From JAPLYB01 sp964481435 (GTDB lineage: Archaea; Nanobdellota; Nanobdellia; Pacearchaeales; UBA284): 64,000 bases of DNA. Position 1 is the stretch's first letter, and every line of letters begins with the position of its first letter. This document shows positions 17,661 to 26,689 of this stretch, piece after piece. The stretch lies in contig CAYZTH010000001.1 in NCBI GenBank assembly GCA_964481435.1, forward strand, positions 26,194-90,193, given 5' to 3'. The notes below the pieces were generated by a model. It saw nothing but the letters and a program-made list of their open reading frames with translations, was not told where the DNA came from and ran no database searches. Both the position numbers and the translations under genes were made by a program.

Positions 17661-18728
17661 TTATTTAGATTTATGTTCATTATCTAGTTTAATTTTCAAA
17701 AATAATTTATCGTATTCATCTGCTTTTTTATTCCAATCAAAGTTCTTACTGAAAGAAAGGGCATTTTTTCCCATTTTTTTTCTAAGGGCCCTATTAGCAA
17801 TTAAAATTTTGGCCTTCTCCTTGAATTCTTCATAATTATTGACTAAAAATCCGGTTTTATTACCCTGGACAACTTCTGGAATTGAAAAGACATTATATCC
17901 TATACTCGGTTTTGCACAGGCCCCGGCTTCAATGAATATTAATCCAAAACCCTCCCATTTTGATGCAGAAACAAAAAAACTGCACTCTTGATAGAGTTTA
18001 ATCAATTTTTTTCTGCTGATTCTTCCTAGGAATTCTACTTTGTTAGCACCTATCTCTTTTGCATAATTTTCAAGCCTTTTAGTTAGAGGACCATCTCCCG
18101 CTATCTTTAATTTGAAATTCAAGTCTTTGCTTAGTTTTATTACTTCATCGACTCTTTTATGTGGTTCGTGTCTTCCCACAAAGAGCATAAATTCTTTATC
18201 CTGATAACTGGGTTTGAACTCGCTTGATATTCCATCATAGATAATCTCTATTCTTTTATCACTGACTCCTTTTCTCTTCAATTCCCATTTTATGCTCTTT
18301 GATATAGCAATTATCTTAGGAACAAATCTTAAAAGGAAATTATTTGTTGAAACTGCCCAGGCCCTCATGAATCTTCTAAATCCTTTTTCAGTGTTTCCAT
18401 AAGCAGGGGATCCATTATATGTGACTACTAGGTTTTTTCTCCATAGTGCTAGGTTTAACAGAAAATGATGCAAATTGACAAGGTCATATCCCTCTGTAGC
18501 TTTCTTTAAAGAGGCAAGTTTGTTCAAAAATAAGAAATCTTTCCAGGTCTTGGTGACTAATTTTCTTCCAGAAACAAGTTTTATCTTAAAGTTCTCTTCT
18601 GGGAAATCTGCATCAAAGGTTATTACATCCACCTCATGTTTTTTTCCGATTCTTCTTGCGATTTCGTATAGTGCAGTGTCTGCGCCACGCCCTCTTAAAA
18701 AAGTATCATTTACAAAAGCGATTTTCAT
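17661..18728 (-). CDS. GT4 family glycosyltransferase
   Basis: 355 residues. It starts MKIAFVNDTFLRGRGADTAL, a classic GT4 opening. The C-terminal domain holds LFVGRHEPHKRVDEVIKL and the SKWEGFGLIFIEAGACAKP signature with the E-x7-E pair. First gene of a run with the GT2 gene downstream. A TATA box at 18746-18758 predicts a leaderless mRNA. Probably adds a hexose during assembly of a lipid-linked glycan; donor unknown. Confidence 0.88.
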   Translation of the reverse strand: MKIAFVNDTFLRGRGADTALYEIARRIGKKHEVDVITFDADFPEENFKIKLVSGRKLVTKTWKDFLFLNKLASLKKATEGYDLVNLHHFLLNLALWRKNLVVTYNGSPAYGNTEKGFRRFMRAWAVSTNNFLLRFVPKIIAISKSIKWELKRKGVSDKRIEIIYDGISSEFKPSYQDKEFMLFVGRHEPHKRVDEVIKLSKDLNFKLKIAGDGPLTKRLENYAKEIGANKVEFLGRISRKKLIKLYQECSFFVSASKWEGFGLIFIEAGACAKPSIGYNVFSIPEVVQGNKTGFLVNNYEEFKEKAKILIANRALRKKMGKNALSFSKNFDWNKKADEYDKLFLKIKLDNEHKSK

Positions 18729-18745
18729 GAAGAATAAAACCAGAT

Positions 18746-18758
18746 ATATTTTATAAAT
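18746..18758 (-). promoter_or_regulatory. TATA box of GT4 gene
   Basis: ATTTATAAAATAT on the minus strand, 24 nt before the ATG at 18728. Confidence 0.55.
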
Positions 18759-18782
18759 CTATATTTTTGCGTTTTGTTCTGT

Positions 18783-19811
18783 TTATATAAAGCCAAAGAT
18801 TATATTTGCTAGGACCAGGATTCCAAGCAAGGCTTCAATAATTAGAAGCAGTGCAACAACATCTTTTTCATAGACTTTATGAGAGGGTTTCACTTTCTTA
18901 AGAACCCATATTGCTAGATGAGTAAGGCTGTATATCTTTTTGTAGCGAAGTTCTAGACTGTCATCTTTATTTGGAACCCCAAAATTCCATGCTTTAAATT
19001 TGCTGAATGCTTTTAAGATTCCCTCAATTATGAATGGCAAGAATAAGATGACTGCGGGTTTTTCCATATTTCCAAGTATTGCGAAGCAGCCGATTAAAGC
19101 ACCTATGACATAAGTCAGGGTATTTCCAGGAAAGATCCTCGCAGGAATTTTATTTAATAAATAAAATGCAAACAAAGCAAGTACGATGATGCCCGCAATT
19201 AAAGCTAGCCACTGTTGTCCCGTAGCTAGTGAAACAATTCCTAAAAAGACGAATACAATGCCCCCTAAACCCGCTTCTAGCCCATTATACCCTGCCAATA
19301 GATTAAACCCATTGGTGGTGCCAACAATAGACAGGGGTATGATAACCAACGGATATATCAGGCCAAGATTAACACTTCCAAAGAAAGGAAGGATTATTGA
19401 GGAGTCGCCAGCATTAATGACCATTAAAGGGATAGCTAGGGGGATTGTCATCAGTATCTTCTTATAACCACTTATGGAAGATTTCTCCCAGCCGAATATA
19501 TCATCTATAAATCCGATAAAACAAGCAAGCAGTAGTGTGATGACCATCGTAAGGATTTCAGTATTGTGCAGTATGGAATTAATGATAAATGTTCTAAAGA
19601 ACATATAGACAAAAATAGTCACGACAATGGATATCGCGACAGCTATGCCTCCAACCTTGGGGACAAGTGGCTTTTTGTATTTGTTCATGTCTGGAACAAG
19701 CATGTTCTTGTGGGAGCCGGCAAGTTTGATCCACCATCTTGTTAGAAAAAAGCACAGAAAAAAGGCTAAGGCAAAGATCAAAATTAAAATAGAGAGATTT
19801 GTCCAAAACAT
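18783..19811 (-). CDS. UDP-GlcNAc-1-phosphate transferase, dolichol/polyprenol-type (GPT/MraY superfamily)
   Basis: 342 residues with about ten TM helices. It transfers a sugar-1-phosphate from UDP to dolichyl phosphate, the first step of lipid-linked glycan assembly. The conserved cytoplasmic loops are present: KPLVPKVGG after TM1, the Mg-binding FIDDIFG, and NGFNLLAGYNGLEAG. The last is the eukaryotic Alg7/DPAGT1-like form and places it with archaeal AglH-type enzymes rather than bacterial MraY. The next gene upstream on the same strand is AglB, which fits an N-glycosylation role. Confidence 0.9.
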   Translation of the reverse strand: MFWTNLSILILIFALAFFLCFFLTRWWIKLAGSHKNMLVPDMNKYKKPLVPKVGGIAVAISIVVTIFVYMFFRTFIINSILHNTEILTMVITLLLACFIGFIDDIFGWEKSSISGYKKILMTIPLAIPLMVINAGDSSIILPFFGSVNLGLIYPLVIIPLSIVGTTNGFNLLAGYNGLEAGLGGIVFVFLGIVSLATGQQWLALIAGIIVLALFAFYLLNKIPARIFPGNTLTYVIGALIGCFAILGNMEKPAVILFLPFIIEGILKAFSKFKAWNFGVPNKDDSLELRYKKIYSLTHLAIWVLKKVKPSHKVYEKDVVALLLIIEALLGILVLANIIFGFI

Positions 19812-19877
19812 TTTATTTATTGAGATATTTAGGTATATCCAAAAAATTAAGAAATCTTATAAATCTTTCCTATACCC

Positions 19878-22778
19878 CTAAATTCCCAGATAGTCTAATT
19901 TTCCAAAAGTGTTCGGATTTGATATATCTACATTCGTCTCCAGATACTCATTATAGTAAGGGGTGTTACTTGGATAATTCACTTTCCAGATCTTAATAGG
20001 TCCCTGGACTCCTCCAGCATAAACAATGTCTCCGATTGTTAGATTATAATTATCCCTAAGCTGTTTCACAAAAGGAGAGGGCTCATTATGCGCCAATACA
20101 AAGTTTTCTGATTCATCTAGAAGATATAATCTGACCCACTGGGTATTAAGGGCTTTTTCACTTAAGTATAATCCGATTCCAAGATTATTTACTCCTGTTT
20201 GAGAAATGCTTGGAATAATATAAAGCATGGATTCAATCATTTTTTCATTACCTCTTCTCAGGTCATATCTTCTCCCCTGGGCCCATAGATATCTTATTGG
20301 AATACGATACTGTTGGCCATTATAGACCATGACTGCTTCAAGGTTGTTTACTGATTGTGTGTTTTTGTCTATGGTCAATAAAAATAAAGCGATTCCAGCT
20401 CTTTGCATGGGGAATAATTGTCCATTCCAGAGCATATCCTCGTCTATGGCTGTGCCATAATTGCCATTTGCGTAAACATAGATTGTTTCATTCTTTGTTT
20501 CCTGAGTTTGTTTTTGGTCCAGAGAGAAAGTACTTATCCAGCTTAGCCGGTCTAATCCTGTTTTATCAGAGCCGATGCTCGCAAACGCAGAGTACTTGCC
20601 TATATCTGAACTATCAATAAGGACATAGGAAACATTATATGCTTTGCAGACCTGTAGGGCTGTTGATTCATTTTTAGCATCTAGAAGATATCTTGCAGTG
20701 ACGTGGTCCCAAAACGCATTCCAGTGACCTCCGTCTGTGACTGTTGGTCTCTGCCCATAGTACTGAACCCAATAACCATAGTCCCACCAGTGCACAAATA
20801 TAGAATCTTTTGGTGTCTCTGTTCTTGTCCACTCCATTGCTTTCTGCCACTGTTCATAATAGGCGCTGTTTACAGTGGCTCTTGCCTCTTGAGTGGCTGA
20901 TTGTTCATTATTCAAGAAATTTATTATCAAGAATACTGCAATAAATATCACCACAGCACAGACGAGTATCTTATAAGCGTTCTTCTTTATTGTAAACATA
21001 TATTCAGATAGTTTTACAGGTAAGAATACCGAAGCGATGATTATTGCAGGACTGACGATGAAGAATAATCTGACCGCACCCCTCATGGAGATAATTATCC
21101 AGAAGAAGAACGATAGTAGAAGAAGGTGTATGAAATTTATTTTTTTTAAGTCTTCATTTAATTTTTCATCTTTTTTTGCATTGGCGTATATGTACATAAA
21201 TAGCATTATTGCTACAAAGATAATTATCCCTCCAAAATAGAGGATACTGCTGAAAGCATTTTCTCCATTGAGGATGTCTGAAGCAGAAACCCTTGAAAAA
21301 ATGAGATTAAACAATAAGAATGCAAATCCCACATTCAATAGGGAATTCCAATCTTTTTTCTGTATAGAGTGGATTAAAGTGCCTATTGATACGATGAGAT
21401 AAATTCCCAGGAGCATATAGTCCACTGTAGGAGTGAGGTTTGAGAAGATTAATAGCAACCATATCACCAAAGAAATCGCAAGATAAACCGGATAGATATA
21501 TCTTTTCTTGACATCGAAGTGCTTTACAGCTTCATAAAATAAGAGGAAGGTTCCAAAAAGGAATGTCCAGAAGAACCAACTAAAAGACGCCAAGACTTGC
21601 ATTACATATGGCGCACTGTTCTCTGCAACAGTTAGGGCTATTCTCCCACCACCAAACGGATTTATTAGTTTTGCAATTATGATATTAAGAGAATCTGAAA
21701 GCAAGCCCCTTTTCAGAATCAGCATAGCGATGATGACTAAAATAACAGAGATTATCAAACTGATTACGCTTTCAGGCAATTTTATCTTGTCTTTGATCTT
21801 CCTTAATTTTGTACTGAAAATAATTTGATCGATTATCAAGACTCCTAAAATAGCAATGCAAAAACCGCTATCTTGCAGAGATAGCAAAGTTCCTCCCAAA
21901 CCTACTTTAAACATGGAAAATATCAATGCGGGAATCAGCCACGATGCAAAAATCAAGAGAGTCTTCTTCTTTTCTTTATTGAACAAGAAAGCTATTAGTG
22001 TTGCCAATCCAAAAGCCATAAAAATATATCTGAAACCGCCCCAGCTATAGATCATTATTCCCGTGAATATTCCGGATAAGATTCCAAAAGGAAGCATCTT
22101 CTTGATTTTATCCTGTTTCCATGCTAGAACTATGAACAGAAGAGCTGCCCAGAAGAATACCATTCCCAAGCTCTCAATCTCCGGAATGCCCCCCGTAGTT
22201 CTATGGATTATTTCGGGAGCAACAACATAAAACAAGGTTGCAATCAAAGCGCCAATTGCCGAAAATTTTTTAGGCATCATAAAAGAGAATATTACATAAA
22301 GGAATAAGAAGAATAAAATAAATGCCAGGCCTGAGAAGATGACCGGGGCTATTATTGCAACAAATTCAACACTTTTTTGAGGTCCATGCAGGAAGGGGCT
22401 TAGTATTTTATACAGATAAGCGATTGCCCATGGCATCAGGCTATTTTTAGCATAGCTTGTCGCGCCAAGTGGCGCTGAAGTCATATGGTCTATTGGTTGA
22501 TACTGGCCAGAAGAGATATCTTTTGCCAGTCTTAAATATAAAAATGGATCAAGATCCGGACCAAGAGTATAATTTCCATTTGTGACATCTTTTAGATAAG
22601 GAATATTTGTAGTCCTGAGATGGCATCCAAAATAAACAATTACTGCAAGCAAGATAATGACTAGAATGACAAACCAGTACTTTTTGAAGAAAGTTCCAAT
22701 TGATTTGGATGGTGTTTTATCCCCCTTTACCTCCAAATTTTCCTTTTTTTCTGGATTTTCCGTATTCACTTCGTTCAT
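19878..22778 (-). CDS. aglB: Oligosaccharyltransferase AglB (STT3 family)
   Basis: 966 residues. Transfers the assembled oligosaccharide from lipid to Asn in N-x-S/T sequons on the outer face. A charged N-terminal tail is followed by TM1 (residues 36-50). The metal-binding acidic pair in GPDLDPFLYLR is near residue 75, with about twelve further TM helices. TVAE (383-386) is the EL5 catalytic-loop glutamate motif. The sequon-binding WWDYGYW lies at 664-670, followed by a soluble C-terminal domain. The start codon overlaps the flippase stop by 4 nt (ATGA). Full length for archaeal AglB. Confidence 0.96.
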   Translation of the reverse strand: MNEVNTENPEKKENLEVKGDKTPSKSIGTFFKKYWFVILVIILLAVIVYFGCHLRTTNIPYLKDVTNGNYTLGPDLDPFLYLRLAKDISSGQYQPIDHMTSAPLGATSYAKNSLMPWAIAYLYKILSPFLHGPQKSVEFVAIIAPVIFSGLAFILFFLFLYVIFSFMMPKKFSAIGALIATLFYVVAPEIIHRTTGGIPEIESLGMVFFWAALLFIVLAWKQDKIKKMLPFGILSGIFTGIMIYSWGGFRYIFMAFGLATLIAFLFNKEKKKTLLIFASWLIPALIFSMFKVGLGGTLLSLQDSGFCIAILGVLIIDQIIFSTKLRKIKDKIKLPESVISLIISVILVIIAMLILKRGLLSDSLNIIIAKLINPFGGGRIALTVAENSAPYVMQVLASFSWFFWTFLFGTFLLFYEAVKHFDVKKRYIYPVYLAISLVIWLLLIFSNLTPTVDYMLLGIYLIVSIGTLIHSIQKKDWNSLLNVGFAFLLFNLIFSRVSASDILNGENAFSSILYFGGIIIFVAIMLFMYIYANAKKDEKLNEDLKKINFIHLLLLSFFFWIIISMRGAVRLFFIVSPAIIIASVFLPVKLSEYMFTIKKNAYKILVCAVVIFIAVFLIINFLNNEQSATQEARATVNSAYYEQWQKAMEWTRTETPKDSIFVHWWDYGYWVQYYGQRPTVTDGGHWNAFWDHVTARYLLDAKNESTALQVCKAYNVSYVLIDSSDIGKYSAFASIGSDKTGLDRLSWISTFSLDQKQTQETKNETIYVYANGNYGTAIDEDMLWNGQLFPMQRAGIALFLLTIDKNTQSVNNLEAVMVYNGQQYRIPIRYLWAQGRRYDLRRGNEKMIESMLYIIPSISQTGVNNLGIGLYLSEKALNTQWVRLYLLDESENFVLAHNEPSPFVKQLRDNYNLTIGDIVYAGGVQGPIKIWKVNYPSNTPYYNEYLETNVDISNPNTFGKLDYLGI

Positions 22779-24130
22779 TTTTTCTTAAGAAGGAATCGCT
22801 TTTTATACCTTTCCTTTTTCAAATTTTTCTTTTTTGATTCTGGTTTTTGTTCTTTATGGAAGATGTTTATGCTGCCTAAAAGGGCCAGCGGCTCACGTTC
22901 TTTATGCTGCACTAGGCTGACAATAAACATGCTTATCAAAAGAAGGGCATTAAGGATTATCAACACCCAGATGAACTGCATTATACTTTGGTGGAAGAAG
23001 ATTAACAGGGCAATTTGCAAGAAAGCAGCGGTCAATAGTATTCTGAAGGTCATTTTTTTATTCTTGTTTGTTACAAGGTTATAATAGACCAGCAGATTAG
23101 CAAAAGAGAATAGGGCCATGGCGAGTATCATGTACTTAAGATATGGTGCAGCAAGCAGATACTTGCTACCCAAGACTATCTTTACGAATTCTTCAGAAAA
23201 GAACAATGAAAGGATAAAAGCTGCACCAAAAAGAGCAGCAATCAACCCGCCTGCTTTTTTAAGAATATTCATACTCTCTTTTTTATGATTTTTTTCATGC
23301 TCTCCAGCTAAATTCGGAACCATTACTCTCTTTATTCCGGTAGCTATGAAAAATAATGCTTTCCCGATAGTAGATATACCGCCATATACTCCGGCTATTC
23401 TCGGGGTGAAATAGTACCTCGCGATTATTACGTCCACGCTGTACATCAGAGTAACTAGGCCGAAGATAAGGAGCGTAGCGAGGGAGTATTTTGTTGTTTT
23501 TTCCTCACTTTTTTGTTGTTTTGCCTTTCTTAGGTCTTTAAAATACCAATAACCAAGAATAAATGCTAGGCCCGTGGATATGGGCACAGAAAGCAAGGCC
23601 CCGTAGATTTTCATATTTGCTGGCAGCATGACCACAATGACCATTGCGGCGACTAATTTTGCCACATTGAATATAGAATCATTTATGCCCATCGCTTTGA
23701 ACTTCTCAAATCCCTGGAAAATACCCCACATGACCGGCAAAACAAATGCAAAAACCAGAGAGAGTGATGTTGCAACAAGAATGGAAAAGGTTGTATGGAT
23801 CAGCATAGCTATCAAGGGGCTTATTGCTAAGAAGATTACAAATAATACTCCCGAAAGGAGAAACATCCTCTTGAGATAACTGCTCATCAGCCAGTGCATC
23901 TTGCCTTTCTCATTTTTGATTCTGAATTTTGCGATGAAAACAGACACGACGGTTCTTATTGTTTCTTGAGGAATAGTTAAAATGTACATCAAGGAGTTTA
24001 TTGAAGCTAAGAGGCCGTAGTCCTCCACACTTAACATCCTAGCCATGGCAAAGAAATAAAGATAGCTTGCAATTCCCGCAACAGCTGAGAAAAGTAATAG
24101 GGTCATTGCATCTTTGGTTATTTTGTGCAT
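22775..24130 (-). CDS. Oligosaccharide flippase (Wzx/MATE-like)
   Basis: 451 residues with about twelve hydrophobic helices and a very basic C-terminal tail (residues 425-451). It belongs to the polysaccharide-export branch of the MATE-like superfamily: an N-terminal IASYLYFFAMARMLSVEDYG segment and a central YFTPRIAGVYGGISTIGKA segment are typical. Translationally coupled to aglB (4-nt overlap), so it is the likely flippase for the lipid-linked oligosaccharide that AglB uses. TATA-like sequence at about 24160-24170. Confidence 0.88.
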   Translation of the reverse strand: MHKITKDAMTLLLFSAVAGIASYLYFFAMARMLSVEDYGLLASINSLMYILTIPQETIRTVVSVFIAKFRIKNEKGKMHWLMSSYLKRMFLLSGVLFVIFLAISPLIAMLIHTTFSILVATSLSLVFAFVLPVMWGIFQGFEKFKAMGINDSIFNVAKLVAAMVIVVMLPANMKIYGALLSVPISTGLAFILGYWYFKDLRKAKQQKSEEKTTKYSLATLLIFGLVTLMYSVDVIIARYYFTPRIAGVYGGISTIGKALFFIATGIKRVMVPNLAGEHEKNHKKESMNILKKAGGLIAALFGAAFILSLFFSEEFVKIVLGSKYLLAAPYLKYMILAMALFSFANLLVYYNLVTNKNKKMTFRILLTAAFLQIALLIFFHQSIMQFIWVLIILNALLLISMFIVSLVQHKEREPLALLGSINIFHKEQKPESKKKNLKKERYKKRFLLKKK

Positions 24131-24173
24131 TTTTCTTATTAAAGGTTATATTTTCAGGTTTTAAAACTAGTCC

Positions 24174-25043
24174 TTATATCTTAAAAAAAGACATCATCCA
24201 AGGCGTAAAAAAGACTTCAATTATTGCCGCAAGAATTAGTATTATTAGCGCCACTATTATCAGATCTAGAGAATCCTGGACCGTATGCCAGAACGCTTTC
24301 TTTCCAAGCTTGTGTCTTATTATCGATACGCTTATTATTCCTCCGGCTAGGGCAGTCACAAAATATGCCGCAATCTCGGGAATTCCATGAATAAGGTATC
24401 TCAAAAGAGAAAGAGGCATGTTAGCAAGAGAGCCCTTTGCGAACAGACCCATTGCTACTCCAATGACACTTGCGTTCCATGCAAGGATAAAAATTGCCCC
24501 TGCTCCAAAAACAAAAGAAAATAAGAGTATTGTAAGCATGACAAAGAAATTATTGGATAAGATAGATGAGAATGCATTCAACCTACTTTTAAAATCAAGT
24601 CCAATAGTGTGCCCAGTGATTTGTGCGCAATTCTTCAGATCTCCGGCATTGATAGAACAGTACGAATCAAGCTGTGCTTGGAAATTTGCATGAATCATGT
24701 CCTGTGGCATCAATATGAAAGCAAGGGAAAAAGCCAGGATATACCCTAAAAATAAGAATAACATTGCAGTTAAGGCCTTTCCATGTTCTTTGATAAGAAT
24801 TTTTTCTTCTTTTATTTTATCCTCTTTCTTCTCTTCTAGTCTGATTAGATAATACATAAAAGGCAAGGAGAGCATTGTTGTAAATGTCACGACGAAAACA
24901 CTGCTGTACGATTCTAGGGCCGCGCTCTTATAGAATAAAAAAGTTGCAAGCAAAACAGAGATTATGGCGTAGAAGAAACCAATCAGCAGCATCTCAACGG
25001 GTTTTCTTTCAGCTTTTCTAGGCTTTATCAGGAATTCTAGCAT
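24174..25043 (-). CDS. SpoIIM-like (DUF95) membrane protein
   Basis: 289 residues. It has several TM helices, with the family's pattern of an NNFFVMLTILLFSFVFGAG segment and the LRYLIHGIPEIAAYFVTALAGG segment (R/H-G-x-x-E). The family is named for stage II sporulation protein M but is widespread in archaea, with unknown function. The extracellular loop at about 130-145 holds two cysteines. It lies next to the flippase on the same strand. TATA box at 25062-25073. Confidence 0.82.
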   Translation of the reverse strand: MLEFLIKPRKAERKPVEMLLIGFFYAIISVLLATFLFYKSAALESYSSVFVVTFTTMLSLPFMYYLIRLEEKKEDKIKEEKILIKEHGKALTAMLFLFLGYILAFSLAFILMPQDMIHANFQAQLDSYCSINAGDLKNCAQITGHTIGLDFKSRLNAFSSILSNNFFVMLTILLFSFVFGAGAIFILAWNASVIGVAMGLFAKGSLANMPLSLLRYLIHGIPEIAAYFVTALAGGIISVSIIRHKLGKKAFWHTVQDSLDLIIVALIILILAAIIEVFFTPWMMSFFKI

Positions 25044-25061
25044 TTTTCTCTCTTTTTTGTC

Positions 25062-25073
25062 TATTTAAAATAT
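25062..25073 (-). promoter_or_regulatory. TATA box of SpoIIM-like gene
   Basis: ATATTTTAAATA on the minus strand, 24 nt before the start at 25043. Confidence 0.55.
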
Positions 25074-25115
25074 AGCGGCTTCCTCTTTTAAAAGCTTTCT
25101 ACCTGTTCAACAATA

Positions 25116-25127
25116 GATTTTTAATCT
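25116..25127 (+). promoter_or_regulatory. TATA box of R15P isomerase-like gene
   Basis: GATTTTTAATCT centred 23 nt before the ATG at 25145; supports that start over the ATG at 25175. Confidence 0.5.
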
Positions 25128-25144
25128 CTTTTTTCTTTTAGATT

Positions 25145-26017
25145 ATGTCCAAATTATTACAAAAAGAGGTAAGCATGAAAAAAGAAAGGTTTGAAAATAT
25201 CTGTCAAGACATAAAGTCCATAAAAATACAGGGAGCAGAGAATATTGCACGCGCTGCCTTGAAAGCCTTGCTCATCAGGCACGATTCTCAGTCAGTTAAA
25301 AAATTGATATCTCTAAGGCCGACCGAGCCTTGCCTAAGAAATTGCATTACTCATGCCCTAAGTTTTCCTGAAATTAAGGAAGGAGTTTCAAGAACACTGA
25401 AAATTATGGACGATTCTAGGAAAAAAATAAGGATAATGGGTTCAAGATTGATAAAAAATAATTCAATAGTATTCACGCACTGTCACAGCTCAACAGTCAT
25501 CTCCATCTTAATTGAAGCTAAAAAACAGGGAAAACACTTCGAAGTATACAACACTGAAACAAGACCTAATTTCCAGGGAAGAAAAACCGCTGTTGAGCTT
25601 TTGAAAGCAGGAATTCCCGTTACCATGTTTATTGATTCTGCTGCCTCAACAGCCATCAGACGTGCAGATTTATTCTTATTTGGGGTAGATGCAATAACCA
25701 CTCGGAGCATAATAAACAAGGTGGGAAATAAAACCATGGCAGAAATTGCCCAAAGATATGATACTCCAAGCTATGCCTGTTCATTCTCTTGGAAGTTCGA
25801 TTCAAAAACCGCCATCGGGGACATGGAAAAATTAGAGAAAAGAGATGAAAAAGAAGTATGGTTTGAAAAACCAAGTAAATTGAAAATAAATAACATTGTT
25901 TTTGATGAAATCCCTCTTTCACTTGTGACCGGGATTATCTCTGAGCTAGGGGTCCTCGAACCTGCGACGTTCACAAATGAATTACAAAAGCACTATCCCA
26001 AAGTCTTTAATCTATAA
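25145..26017 (+). CDS. Ribose-1,5-bisphosphate isomerase-like / eIF2B-alpha family protein
   Basis: 290 residues of the eIF2B/MtnA/R15P-isomerase family. VFTHCHSSTVI (C113) and FGVDAI (D182) place a cysteine and an aspartate at the catalytic positions of the sugar isomerases; true eIF2B subunits lack the pair. The ETRPNFQGRKTA segment also matches R15P isomerase. Such enzymes make ribulose-1,5-bisphosphate in the archaeal AMP salvage route. The usual partners, AMP phosphorylase and form III RuBisCO, are not in the window. Followed after 1 nt by a HAD phosphatase, so the two are coupled. Confidence 0.8.
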   Translation: MSKLLQKEVSMKKERFENICQDIKSIKIQGAENIARAALKALLIRHDSQSVKKLISLRPTEPCLRNCITHALSFPEIKEGVSRTLKIMDDSRKKIRIMGSRLIKNNSIVFTHCHSSTVISILIEAKKQGKHFEVYNTETRPNFQGRKTAVELLKAGIPVTMFIDSAASTAIRRADLFLFGVDAITTRSIINKVGNKTMAEIAQRYDTPSYACSFSWKFDSKTAIGDMEKLEKRDEKEVWFEKPSKLKINNIVFDEIPLSLVTGIISELGVLEPATFTNELQKHYPKVFNL

Positions 26018-26018
26018 G

Positions 26019-26678
26019 ATGAAATCTCCAAGGCCCCTGATTTCTTTTGATCTCGACCAGACACTTGTCAAATCAACAAAAGCACATTCTTTATCATTTG
26101 CACAAGCATTTGGCAAAGAAGGCATAAAGATAAACGAAAAATCTATAAGAAAATTTATTGATGGTAGACATAGCACCGAAGTTATAATTTCTATTAGGCC
26201 GAAATTAGAAGAAGAAAGAATTAAGAACATAAGAAAATGGCATAAGCTCTTCTTAAGAAAGACCATAAGGTTTGCCAAACCCATTCCCGGGGTCTTGCAA
26301 ACACTGAAAAGTCTAAAAAAAGATTTTCAGATAGCGTTGGTTACAAACTGTTCAAAGCAAGAAGTTAATTTATTGATGAAAGCCGCAAAGATTTCTCAAA
26401 GCACATTTGATATTATAATTCGGGCCGATGAAGTTAAGCATCCTAAACCCTGGCCAGATGAAATCTTTAAAGCAGAGAAAATTGCAGAAGTAAAATCAGA
26501 TATTCACGTCGGAGATTCTGTCTATGATATAATCGCGGCGAAAAGAGCAAGAGCGAAGAGCATTTCGGTTTTGACAGGACAGACATCAAGAAAGAAACTT
26601 CTAAGATACCATCCAGATTATATTTTAAGATCTGTCGTAGAACTTCCTAAGTTGTTAAAAAGTATTTCTATAAATTGA
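26019..26678 (+). CDS. HAD-family hydrolase (phosphatase)
   Basis: 219 residues from the ATG at 26019, 1 nt past the upstream stop. The longer frame from 25977 lies inside that upstream gene. Motif I is FDLDQTL (nucleophile and acid aspartates), motif II is LVTNCSK, the lysine lies in the KHPKPWPDE segment, and motif IV is HVGDSVYD. The helical cap sits between motifs I and II, as in phosphoglycolate phosphatase-like enzymes. Coupling with the isomerase-like gene suggests a sugar-phosphate substrate, which is inference. Confidence 0.88.
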   Translation: MKSPRPLISFDLDQTLVKSTKAHSLSFAQAFGKEGIKINEKSIRKFIDGRHSTEVIISIRPKLEEERIKNIRKWHKLFLRKTIRFAKPIPGVLQTLKSLKKDFQIALVTNCSKQEVNLLMKAAKISQSTFDIIIRADEVKHPKPWPDEIFKAEKIAEVKSDIHVGDSVYDIIAAKRARAKSISVLTGQTSRKKLLRYHPDYILRSVVELPKLLKSISIN

Positions 26679-26689
26679 TTAAATAATTT

